Shown here in pieces: positions 24,210 to 31,898 of a stretch of DNA of 38,973 nt (positions within the stretch are counted from its first letter, which is position 1; the number at the start of each line of letters is the position of its first letter). This DNA is from RGIG3528 sp963649295 (GTDB taxonomy: Bacteria > Bacillota > Clostridia > Lachnospirales > Lachnospiraceae): contig CAVJHK010000015.1 in the NCBI GenBank assembly GCA_963649295.1, positions 1 to 38,973 on the forward strand, written 5' to 3'. The notes beneath the pieces are model-generated. The model ran no database searches. It worked only from the letters and a program-made list of their open reading frames with translations, and had not been told where the DNA came from. A program made the position numbers and the translations under genes.

Positions 24210-26267
24210 TTAATTTTTGGCAATATATACATAATTGCTTCTCGGCAAAATGTCAGCTTCATTTGACGAATACATATATTCTCCGTCTTTTAAGGGATAA
24301 ATCAAAATCATCAAGGATTCGGCGCCGGTGACATATTTTGAAATGTCATATCCGCGTGTGAGTGAGTCGGTGCTTACATCGACAAGTGTTGTGCCGTTTA
24401 TTTGAAGACGGCATGAGCTGAAGTCTTGTCTTACGGCTGTCAAATAAAGCTTTGCGGATTCTTTGTCATAGGTTATTTCAAACGACGTATCGGAGGTATA
24501 AGCATCAAGTGATGAAATAAGCGTATCGAGCGACGAAAACTGTGTATCGAGCCAGGATATGCGTTTTGTCACAAAGCTCTTTAAGGATTTGCAGGCTTTT
24601 GTGAATACTTCAGGCATTCGACCGCCGTAGTAGTGTCTGTTGTAGGTATATGACCAGCGCGTGTCGTTTAATTTTCCGTCTGTTCCCAGCGCTTTTGTAT
24701 AATAATCTATTTCGTCAATCATTCCGCTTACGGCATTATCTCTTATGCTGTGCCATTTTTCATACAAAAGCATCACAAAATAAGGGTCGCGGATTAAATA
24801 TCTGTTCCACTGGACGGATTGGTAATACTGCTCATTCGTAAAATATTCGTTTGTCGTTTGCCACGTATATTTGCCGTCCGTGTCGATGCCGTACATGTTT
24901 ATGTTGCCGTACGCCCAGTCGTAGTCCCAGGGTGGGCCCATAAATGCAAGTCCGTCAAGATCTTTATATAAAAACGTGCTGTTTTTCATTGAATCCCAAT
25001 TGTCCGTGATTTCACATACAAGAAAATTGTTTATTAGCGAATCCATGTCAAAAAGTTCCGCATAATGTTTATTGTCATAGGTTTTGCAGGTGTATGATAC
25101 TTCCTTTAATGAGGAATGCCATTTAAAATCTGAATCCCATGCAAAATATTTTCCCAAGCCCGTATAGTGCGTGTCGTCTGCGTGATAAATAAAGTCGGGA
25201 GAGTGAAGCGCGTATTCGAATGACTGTATGTAATTATAAGCATATTCATAAAGACCGGTTGTTTTTGAAACATATTTCGGCGTGTTAAAATAAAAGGGCT
25301 GCTGAAAATTGGTTATGAGTGCGGAAACGGAAGAATTGTCAAATGCGTAAAAGTCGGCTTCCAAAATAAATCCGCCGGTCTCGGGAGCCGGCAATTCACC
25401 GATTTTGTCGGCACTCAAAGGATAATTCTCTCCGTATAAGTCTTCCCAGTCATATATATTGATTCTTGCTTTGCCCACTCTTATTTGTTCGCAAAGCTCA
25501 TATACTCCCACATAATCACCGTCTATTTCAAGGCTTACAAGTATGGACTCGGGCACGTATTCCATGCCGATGTTTCGCGCAAAATCAAGAGTGATTTGAT
25601 TTCTTATTTGAGTATGGTCGATGTCGTTTGCAAGAAGCACGAAATGCTTGTTTGCACCCATGCCGAAAAGATTTGTTTTGGTATCAAGCTTTATTGTATA
25701 GGGACGTTTGTCACGATAACGCGTGGAATTGCCGCGAAGCTTTATTTGAATTCCGGAATTGTAGGATTTTTCGGCAGTGTCAAGGAATTCTCTGAGAAGT
25801 GAGGAGTCTTCGACAATCGTTTTGGGAGTATAAAGGGACAAAACTTTTTCGTGTTCGTTATTTTGCGAGACTTCGGATTTGCCGGCTTCGGAAGATTCGT
25901 TTGCATGTGATGCGGCTTTTGCCGTTTCGGATTCGGAATTTTCGGTTATACCGGCATTTTTTTCATTGATTTTATTTGCAAATCCGTTTGTATATATCGT
26001 CATTGAAGCGCTTCTGTAATCGTCGGAAACGGAATTTTTTGTTGTAATCGAAATTACGGGAAGGTTTGATGTGAAAGATTCTTTTGTGACGGCATCGGAA
26101 ACGGGCGTCGTTTTTATGATGGGTGTCGGTGTGGGGGTGAAAGTGGGAGTGAGTGTTGGTGTGGGGGTTATATTTTGCGACGGAAGCCCGCACCCCGCAG
26201 CAAAGAAAATTATGCATACAAAAAAGATGAGCTTGTATATGCTTTTTAAATTATTTTTACCTGACAT
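24210..26267 (-). CDS. CotH-family surface lipoprotein
   Basis: 685 residues. The signal peptide ends in the lipobox FAAGC (Cys26), followed by a Thr-Pro repeat linker (residues ~34-55) and a Ser/Glu-rich stretch. The CotH domain (~170-560) has IQIKLRGNSTRYRDKRPYTI, FVLLANDIDHTQIRNQIT, VGVYELCEQIR, FLVCEITDNWDSMKNSTFLY and GPPWDYDWAYGN, matching the conserved positions of the spore-coat kinase CotH and its clostridial relatives. The C-terminal ~90 residues form a beta-rich tail. CotH phosphorylates coat proteins in Bacillus; in non-sporulating or gut Clostridia homologues occur as surface or cellulosomal modules. Here the lipoprotein signal places it outside the membrane, where its nucleotide source and target are unclear. 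The start codon has only a weak ribosome binding site. Confidence 0.85.
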   Translation of the reverse strand: MSGKNNLKSIYKLIFFVCIIFFAAGCGLPSQNITPTPTLTPTFTPTPTPIIKTTPVSDAVTKESFTSNLPVISITTKNSVSDDYRSASMTIYTNGFANKINEKNAGITENSESETAKAASHANESSEAGKSEVSQNNEHEKVLSLYTPKTIVEDSSLLREFLDTAEKSYNSGIQIKLRGNSTRYRDKRPYTIKLDTKTNLFGMGANKHFVLLANDIDHTQIRNQITLDFARNIGMEYVPESILVSLEIDGDYVGVYELCEQIRVGKARINIYDWEDLYGENYPLSADKIGELPAPETGGFILEADFYAFDNSSVSALITNFQQPFYFNTPKYVSKTTGLYEYAYNYIQSFEYALHSPDFIYHADDTHYTGLGKYFAWDSDFKWHSSLKEVSYTCKTYDNKHYAELFDMDSLINNFLVCEITDNWDSMKNSTFLYKDLDGLAFMGPPWDYDWAYGNINMYGIDTDGKYTWQTTNEYFTNEQYYQSVQWNRYLIRDPYFVMLLYEKWHSIRDNAVSGMIDEIDYYTKALGTDGKLNDTRWSYTYNRHYYGGRMPEVFTKACKSLKSFVTKRISWLDTQFSSLDTLISSLDAYTSDTSFEITYDKESAKLYLTAVRQDFSSCRLQINGTTLVDVSTDSLTRGYDISKYVTGAESLMILIYPLKDGEYMYSSNEADILPRSNYVYIAKN

Positions 26268-26334
26268 CTTTGCATTTTAATCCGGCAGGCAAAAAGTTTT
26301 GCACCCGGATTTCCCATCTCCAAATACTGAGGAA

Positions 26335-26363
26335 ACTTTAACATAAAAAGGAATTTCGGTCAA
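26335..26363 (-). promoter_or_regulatory. Promoter of the cotH-like gene
   Basis: On the minus strand: TTGACC (26363-26358), 17-nt spacer, TAAAGT (26340-26335), about 65 nt before the start codon. The remainder of 26364-26506 shows no gene. Confidence 0.5.
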
Positions 26364-26506
26364 TTAAATGCAGGGTACGAAATGGTTCTGTCGTGAATAT
26401 TCAGGTTTATATCTTATTTTCGATTAATGGTGTAAACAAAGATGAAAAAATCAAACGGTAAGTACGTAATCATTTTTGATTTATCCTGTTGGTTATAACG
26501 ATAAAC

Positions 26507-27042
26507 ATGATTAAAAACGAAAAAAATGTATGGAAAACAAAATTAAAATTTTTTGAAAATAATCAAGTTCGCACGGCGTGGAACCCGGACGAAGAAGAAT
26601 GGTATTTTTCTGTAGTGGATGTATGTAATGTTTTGGCAGATTCCGCAAGTAAAGATCCCGGCGCATATTGGCGCAAATTGAAACAGCGTTTAAAAAATGA
26701 GGGAAGTGAAGTCGTGACAAATTGTCACGGATTGAAAATGCGTGCTTCAGACGGCAAAATGCGTGAAACAGATTGCCTTGATACGAAAGGCGTTTTGCGG
26801 CTTGTGCAGTCGATTCCGTCTCCGAAAGAAATATGCTTGCGGAAGTTACGACAACGACGATATCAAGGCGGGAATTGCCTGAGACCTTTGAACAGAACAA
26901 ATCGGTTGCCCGCCGTGGCGGTCAGGTGGCAAATGTTGCAAAAAGAGAATACGAAGAGGCAACCGGGATAAAGGCAGTTTCATCGCTTAATGCAAGTGAT
27001 AAGCCTGCACTTGAAATAAAAAACGGTAAAAAAGGCAAATAA
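26507..27042 (+). pseudogene. Bro-N domain gene with internal deletion and frameshift
   Basis: The first part, from ATG 26507, encodes a Bro-N antirepressor-like domain: FENNQVRTAWNPDEEEWYFS, VVDVCNVL, YWRKLKQRLKNEGSEVV and LRLVQSIPSPK. Intact homologues then continue for about 100 residues before a tail region of the type LNMLAEATTTEISK...FEENKKIAKQGGSVA. Here the tail (NMLAEVTTTTISRRELPETF then ENQ-like QNKSVARRGGQVANVAKREY) follows almost at once at 26833 but in a different frame. The frame of the first part instead runs on to 26971 in nonsense. So the middle appears deleted, leaving a frameshift at about 26825-26835. Bro-N proteins are common in phages and mobile elements. No neighbouring phage genes are present. 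A 250-bp intergenic region follows. Confidence 0.75.
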
Positions 27043-27065
27043 ATATATGTGCTGATCGGTAATGG

Positions 27066-27096
27066 AAAGGAGTCAATGATAGGGCTCCTTTTTTTT
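27066..27096 (+). terminator. Rho-independent terminator after the Bro-N pseudogene
   Basis: AAAGGAG (27066-27072) pairs with CTCCTTT (27085-27091) and is followed by a run of Ts to 27096. Confidence 0.75.
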
Positions 27097-27293
27097 GATG
27101 TTTAGGAAACAAAAATATATTGTATCCGTTCACAAAATTAACACCGAATTAAAACATTTTAACCATTTTTGGGCTGTAAGATGTGTCCGAAATCAAACAT
27201 ACGTGAATCAGGGCGCCGATTCATGCGTGTAAAAAAATTATAGGATAGGCCCGGAAATGCGGGCATAAATAAATACTCTGAAGGGAGACCGAT
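27097..27293 (+). other. Leader region of the large lipoprotein gene
   Basis: No gene is seen. Two small inverted repeats are present: TGAATC/GATTCA at 27204-27223 and GCCCG/CGGGC at 27249-27264. Neither resembles a riboswitch that I recognise. AAGGGAG precedes the start codon at 27294. Confidence 0.5.
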
Positions 27294-29717
27294 ATGAGAA
27301 AAAAATTTTTGAGTATGCTTATGGCGGGTGCGCTTGTTACGGCACTTACGGCATGCGGCACGGCGGAAAATATTACAAATGATACGAGCATTAATGCGGG
27401 GGCAAGCGTAACGGATATTTCCTCAGGAAAAGCTGAGGTTTCATCGGGAAGCAATACTTCATCAAGCAATACAAGCGGCAATGTCGTCACCGTACAGAAT
27501 ACGGATACGGCTGAAAATAAGATTACGCTTGTTGATTCAACCGTTTACGGAACGATAACAAAAATTGATGAAGCCTCAAATTCGATTACGGTAAGCCTGA
27601 TTACGAACATGAATATGGGCGGCATGGGCGGAAATATGGAAATGCCGGGAAATATGGGCGGATCGGGAATGCAAATGCCGGGTTCGAATAATGCCGAAAT
27701 CCCCCAAAAGCCGGGAAACAATTCCGGAAATTCGTCTGATACGGGAAACACATCGGGCAATAGTGCTTCAGGCACATCGGTTACGGAAAGTACATCAAAA
27801 ACAATAACCGCAATCGGAACGTCAAGCACGGAAAATTCCGGCTCCTCAAGTTCAAATTCAAAGGATTCGGGCTCAAACGGCACAGCATCGAGCGATATTG
27901 GCATGACACCCGGCAATATGGGCACGGCACCGAGCGACATGGGTGCAGCTCCGGGCAACATGGGTGCAGCACAGAGCGACATGGGCACAGCACCGGGCGA
28001 CATGGGTAACACAGCGGGGGCAGGCACACCTCCCACAAAGCCGGGCGAAGCAGGTACAAGTGAGTCGGCAAGCACAGATTCTGTTCCCGCAAAACCGGGA
28101 AATGATACGACCGGCAATACCGGCAATACGGATTCCGATTTGGGTTCCGGATTTTATATAGATAACGGAAACAATTCAGATAATTTCGGCGGAGACATGA
28201 AAGATATGTTTGGTTCGATTACCGCGGACATTGTTATCGGTGACGCATCGGTACTTAAGGATTCCGACGGAAATCAAATCGAATTTTCAGTCCTTACCGT
28301 TGATTCATATATTTCGATAACATTTGATTCGGAAGGCTTAATTACGGAAATCAAAACAATCGACGAATCCGAGTTCACAAATTCGGGGGCAAATTCCGGC
28401 TCCGGCTTTATGGGCGGAAATATGGGATTTGGCGGCGGTACGGCGGTTACAGAATACGATTCTCTTACGGAAATTACGGAAAATACGGAAATAAGCGGTG
28501 AAACTTATACATCAACCGGCAAAGACGAAAATGCAATTCTTGTAAATTCCGATGTTACCGTTACGCTGAATGGTGTTACCGTAACCAGAGATTCCGACGA
28601 TTCGACAGGCGGAGACAATTCAAGCTTTTATGGTGTGGGTGCGGCAATACTTAACACGTCAGGCACCGTAACAATCGAAAACAGCACGATAACAACCGAT
28701 TCTGCGGGCGGTGCGGGCGTATTCTCGTACGGCACAGGCGTTACATATGTAAAGAATGTCACAATAACAACGACCGAGGACACATCGGGAGGTATTCATG
28801 CGGCAGGCGGCGGTACGCTTTATGCCACAGATTGCACCGTTGAGACGTCCGGTGAATCGTCTGCGGCAATAAGAAGCGACAGAGGCGGCGGCACAATGGT
28901 TGTGAACGGCGGCACATATACGTCAAACGGAACCGGCTCGCCTGCGGTTTATTGTACGGCGGATATAACGGTTTTTGATGCGACACTTGCGGCAACAGGC
29001 TCCGAAGCCGTATGCATAGAAGGCTTAAATACACTTACGCTCATAAATTCCGATCTTTCGGGCAACATGAGCGACAACTCCCAAAATGACTGCACCTGGA
29101 ATATAATTGTTTATCAAAGTATGTCGGGTGACTCGGAAATCGGAAACGGAACCTTTAATATGGTCGGCGGTTCGATTACGGCGGCAAACGGCGGTATGTT
29201 CTATACAACAAATACCGAATGTACGTTTTATCTTTCGGACGTTGACATAACATATGCGAGCGACAGCGATTTCTTCTTAAAGGTTACCGGAAATGCAAAT
29301 AAGCGCGGCTGGGGCACAAGCGGAAAGAATGGCTCGGACTGCCTGTTTACCGCGGTTAACCAGGATATGACGGGTGACATAATTTATGATTCGATAAGCA
29401 CGCTCGATTTGTATATGTCAGACGGAAGCACGCTTATGGGCAGCATTATCGATGACGAAACATGCGCGGGCAACGGCGGAAACGGATATTGCAATGTTTA
29501 TATAAGCTCTGATTCCGTATGGACCGTAACAGGGAACAGCGTTGTCACAAATCTTTATAACGAAGGAACGATCTGTGATGTAACCGGAAACTCGGTTTCG
29601 ATTATCGGCACAGACGGCACCGTATATGTACAGGGTACAGGTGAGTATTCGGTTACCGTTTCAGCATATTCCGCAACAGCGGATTTTTCGGGAATGGCAA
29701 GCGCACCCGAAGTATAA
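27294..29717 (+). CDS. Large surface lipoprotein with Met-Gly-rich repeats and a beta-helix-like C-terminus
   Basis: 807 residues with the start supported by AAGGGAG. Lipobox LTAC, Cys21. Residues ~80-105 (VYGTITKIDEASNSITV) and ~300-360 (ITADIVIGDASVLKDSDGNQ, TFDSEGLITEIKTID) look like a split DUF5666-type beta domain. Between them is a low-complexity Gly/Ser/Asn/Met-rich region including four tandem heptads of the type MGTAPSD. Residues ~385-807 carry right-handed-beta-helix-like turns (VTLNGVTVTRDSD, GTVTIENSTITTDS, VTYVKNVTITTTE, TLTLINSDLSG) as in carbohydrate-binding or adhesin-like proteins of gut Clostridia. The protein is very acidic and almost free of Arg and Lys in the C-terminus. 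Function unknown; adhesion or glycan binding is inferred from architecture only. Confidence 0.8.
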   Translation: MRKKFLSMLMAGALVTALTACGTAENITNDTSINAGASVTDISSGKAEVSSGSNTSSSNTSGNVVTVQNTDTAENKITLVDSTVYGTITKIDEASNSITVSLITNMNMGGMGGNMEMPGNMGGSGMQMPGSNNAEIPQKPGNNSGNSSDTGNTSGNSASGTSVTESTSKTITAIGTSSTENSGSSSSNSKDSGSNGTASSDIGMTPGNMGTAPSDMGAAPGNMGAAQSDMGTAPGDMGNTAGAGTPPTKPGEAGTSESASTDSVPAKPGNDTTGNTGNTDSDLGSGFYIDNGNNSDNFGGDMKDMFGSITADIVIGDASVLKDSDGNQIEFSVLTVDSYISITFDSEGLITEIKTIDESEFTNSGANSGSGFMGGNMGFGGGTAVTEYDSLTEITENTEISGETYTSTGKDENAILVNSDVTVTLNGVTVTRDSDDSTGGDNSSFYGVGAAILNTSGTVTIENSTITTDSAGGAGVFSYGTGVTYVKNVTITTTEDTSGGIHAAGGGTLYATDCTVETSGESSAAIRSDRGGGTMVVNGGTYTSNGTGSPAVYCTADITVFDATLAATGSEAVCIEGLNTLTLINSDLSGNMSDNSQNDCTWNIIVYQSMSGDSEIGNGTFNMVGGSITAANGGMFYTTNTECTFYLSDVDITYASDSDFFLKVTGNANKRGWGTSGKNGSDCLFTAVNQDMTGDIIYDSISTLDLYMSDGSTLMGSIIDDETCAGNGGNGYCNVYISSDSVWTVTGNSVVTNLYNEGTICDVTGNSVSIIGTDGTVYVQGTGEYSVTVSAYSATADFSGMASAPEV
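27918..28001 (+). repeat. Four tandem 21-bp units encoding a Met-Gly heptapeptide
   Basis: Units at 27918, 27939, 27960 and 27981 encode MGTAPSD, MGAAPGN, MGAAQSD and MGTAPGD. Degenerate flanking units begin at 27903 and 28002. They differ at several bases, so expansion is not very recent. Confidence 0.9.
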
Positions 29718-29742
29718 ACATAGGGAAAGTTTTATACCTAAA

Positions 29743-29776
29743 CCGGCATGGTGAAAGCATCATGCCGGATTTTTTT
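29743..29776 (+). terminator. Rho-independent terminator of the lipoprotein gene
   Basis: CCGGCATG (29743-29750) pairs perfectly with CATGCCGG (29761-29768), followed by ATTTTTTT. Confidence 0.9.
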
Positions 29777-29941
29777 ATAAAACGGTTGCATTTTGCCGGA
29801 ATTTGTGTTAATTTGAACAAAAGTTCTGAATTGTTTCTTGATTCTTTTGTTGATTCGGTGATTTGTTTTTCTTCTTTTCTTTTTAAAAAGATTCGTGATT
29901 TTGTTTCAAAAAAATACCGCGCAAACAGGATTAAAACTTAA

Positions 29942-29970
29942 TTGATGTCACAGCTAAATTTTGGTAAAAT
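29942..29970 (+). promoter_or_regulatory. Promoter of the ParA-like/cysK operon
   Basis: TTGATG (29942-29947), 17-nt spacer, TAAAAT (29965-29970), giving a leader of about 105 nt. The rest of 29777-30081 is T-rich with no gene visible. Confidence 0.5.
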
Positions 29971-30081
29971 AAGCACGTTCTTAAAGTCGTTTCCGGCAAA
30001 ATTCTTTTGCGGGCGGCCGGGGGTCGGATACAAAAACACCTTTTGTTTTCGGCATTTTCTTTTTTGCTTCTGAGGTGAAAT

Positions 30082-30873
30082 ATGGAAAAACAGTTAAATA
30101 TTGTCGGTTGGAGCCCTTACAGACATTCGGGCGGAGTGACGGGGCATTTGCTTTCGATGTCATATATTGCCGCAAATTTTATGAAAATGAATGTGGGAAT
30201 CAGAGCAGATCATTTTGCGGCACGTCCGATTGAAGGATATATCGGAAGGCTGAGGGGCGTGATGCCTGTGTCCCGTGAAACAGATTTTTATTCGAATGTT
30301 CTTTATCCGGGATACATAAAATGGTATCTGATATATGAAACCAGACTCAATAATATTTTGTCGAAGGCTCAAAACGGATTTAAGGTCGAAAAAAATCTTT
30401 CCGTACTTTTGCCGATACTTGACAAAAACGAAAGCCTTTTCGGAAGTAATTTGGGCGACGCCTGTATTGTTGACTCGTCGGGCGGAGGACAGGTATATTC
30501 CGAAAAAACGGTTAGTGATGCCGACATATTTTTGATTTTTTTGCCCGGCAACGCATACGGAATAAGAAATTTTTTTAAGCATTACAACGTGGACACAAGA
30601 AAAAGTTTTTTCATAATCAATTGTCACTCGGAAGCGGAAGAGGGAGCAATGCATATTTTAAATGAATTCGGAATCAAAGAAAACCGCAAAATGCTGATTC
30701 CTTACTGCAAGGAATATAAGTTTGCCTGCAATTCGGGGGCAGTCGATGAATATGTGCATCGTGAACTTCAGAACAAAAAAACGGGAAAATATGTGGATGC
30801 GCTCAAATGCATTACATCCGCGGTTATAAAAGAATGTGAAAAGCTGAAAGGAGAAAATCATGGCTCGTATTAA
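30082..30873 (+). CDS. ParA/MinD-like protein with degenerate P-loop
   Basis: 263 residues, ATG at 30082 with a TGAGGTG ribosome binding site. The N-terminal VGWSPYRHSGGVTGHLLSMS aligns in layout with the deviant Walker A of ParA/MinD proteins (strand, KGGVGKTT, helix), but both lysines are absent. CIVDSSGGG at mid-protein looks like the switch II strand (normally D-x-P-x-G), and DADIFLIFLPGNAYGIRNFF like the following strand and helix. This WSPxxGxxGVT variant recalls degenerate ParA-like proteins of Clostridia, including some linked to Flp pilus clusters, but no such genes are here. The stop overlaps the cysK start by 14 nt, so the two are translationally coupled. ATP binding is doubtful; the cellular role is unknown. 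Confidence 0.55.
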   Translation: MEKQLNIVGWSPYRHSGGVTGHLLSMSYIAANFMKMNVGIRADHFAARPIEGYIGRLRGVMPVSRETDFYSNVLYPGYIKWYLIYETRLNNILSKAQNGFKVEKNLSVLLPILDKNESLFGSNLGDACIVDSSGGGQVYSEKTVSDADIFLIFLPGNAYGIRNFFKHYNVDTRKSFFIINCHSEAEEGAMHILNEFGIKENRKMLIPYCKEYKFACNSGAVDEYVHRELQNKKTGKYVDALKCITSAVIKECEKLKGENHGSY

Positions 30874-31792
30874 AGAAAGTATGTTTGAACTAATCGGTGA
30901 AACACCTGTATTAAAGCTTAACAGGTATTCCGAAAAAAAAGGAATAAAGGATGTCACAATCCTTGCAAAGCTTGAATATTTGAATCCGGCAGGATCGGTT
31001 AAGGACAGGGTTGCACTAAAGCTTATTTCCGATGCCGAAGAAAAGGGACTTATTACGGCAGGTGCGACGATAATCGAGCCGACGTCCGGAAATACGGGAA
31101 TCGGGCTTGCGGCGGTGGCAGCGGCAAAGGGATACAAGGCGATACTTGTGCTTCCCGATACAATGAGCACGGAAAGAAGAAATTTGCTGAAGGCCTATGG
31201 TGCCGAAATCGTCCTTACGGACGGAAAACTCGGAATGAAGGGATGCATAGAAAAGGCAAATGAACTCAACAAAGAAATCCCAAATTCCTTTGTTGCGGGA
31301 CAATTTGAAAATCCCGCAAATCCCAAAACTCATATCGAAACCACCGGCCCCGAAATTTATCGCGATACCGACGGAAAAATCGATATTTTTGTTGCGACGG
31401 TGGGCACCGGCGGCACAATTACGGGAATAGGAGAATATTTAAAGTCGCAAAATCCGAATATCAGGGTTGTTGCCGTAGAGCCCGCAACAAGCGCCGTTCT
31501 TTCGACGGGAATTGCAGGAAAACACAACATTCAGGGAATCGGTGCGGGATTTGTTCCAAAGGTATTAAATACATCGATATATGATGAAATAATTACGGTA
31601 ACGGACGAGGAAGCATATGCGGAAGGCAAAAACTTTGCAGTAAGCGAGGGGATTTTGGTCGGCATTTCATCGGGAGCGGCGCTCAAAGCTGCAGAAAAGC
31701 TTGCAAAGCTCCCGGAAAACAAGGGAAAAACGATAGTTGTACTTCTTCCGGATTCGGGTGACAGATATCTTTCGACGCCGTTGTTTTCGTAA
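30860..31792 (+). CDS. cysK: Cysteine synthase A (O-acetylserine sulfhydrylase)
   Basis: 310 residues, the usual size, with AAAGGAGA before the ATG. Fold-type II PLP enzyme making cysteine from O-acetylserine and sulfide. The PLP lysine is Lys48 in NPAGSVKDR; the substrate loop TSGNTGIGLA, the phosphate-binding GTGGTITG and the C-terminal GISSGAAL serine loop are all present. Homology is strong along the whole length. It overlaps the preceding ParA-like gene by 14 nt and has no other sulfur genes adjacent. No T-box or S-box is seen before the operon. Confidence 0.95.
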   Translation: MARIKESMFELIGETPVLKLNRYSEKKGIKDVTILAKLEYLNPAGSVKDRVALKLISDAEEKGLITAGATIIEPTSGNTGIGLAAVAAAKGYKAILVLPDTMSTERRNLLKAYGAEIVLTDGKLGMKGCIEKANELNKEIPNSFVAGQFENPANPKTHIETTGPEIYRDTDGKIDIFVATVGTGGTITGIGEYLKSQNPNIRVVAVEPATSAVLSTGIAGKHNIQGIGAGFVPKVLNTSIYDEIITVTDEEAYAEGKNFAVSEGILVGISSGAALKAAEKLAKLPENKGKTIVVLLPDSGDRYLSTPLFS

Positions 31793-31831
31793 ATTTATAA
31801 AAAATTTATATATGTGTTTTTTTAAAAATTC

Positions 31832-31861
31832 TTGAAATGAATATATGCTTTGGGGTAGGAT
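31832..31861 (+). promoter_or_regulatory. Possible promoter of the second chemoreceptor gene
   Basis: TTGAAA (31832-31837), 18-nt spacer, TAGGAT (31856-31861). The ribosome binding site GGAGG is at 31881-31885. Confidence 0.35.
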
Positions 31862-31898
31862 TAAAAGGAGCTTTAGTCACGGAGGCAAAGATTTGTTT

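Noticed and set aside
27199..27264. Riboswitch (cyclic di-GMP type) before the large lipoprotein
   Set aside because: Only two short stems are present, and the conserved aptamer blocks are missing.
27545..28126. 193-codon minus-strand frame rich in Pro
   Set aside because: It is antisense to the Met-Gly-rich region of the lipoprotein, and its composition is a mirror of that repeat.
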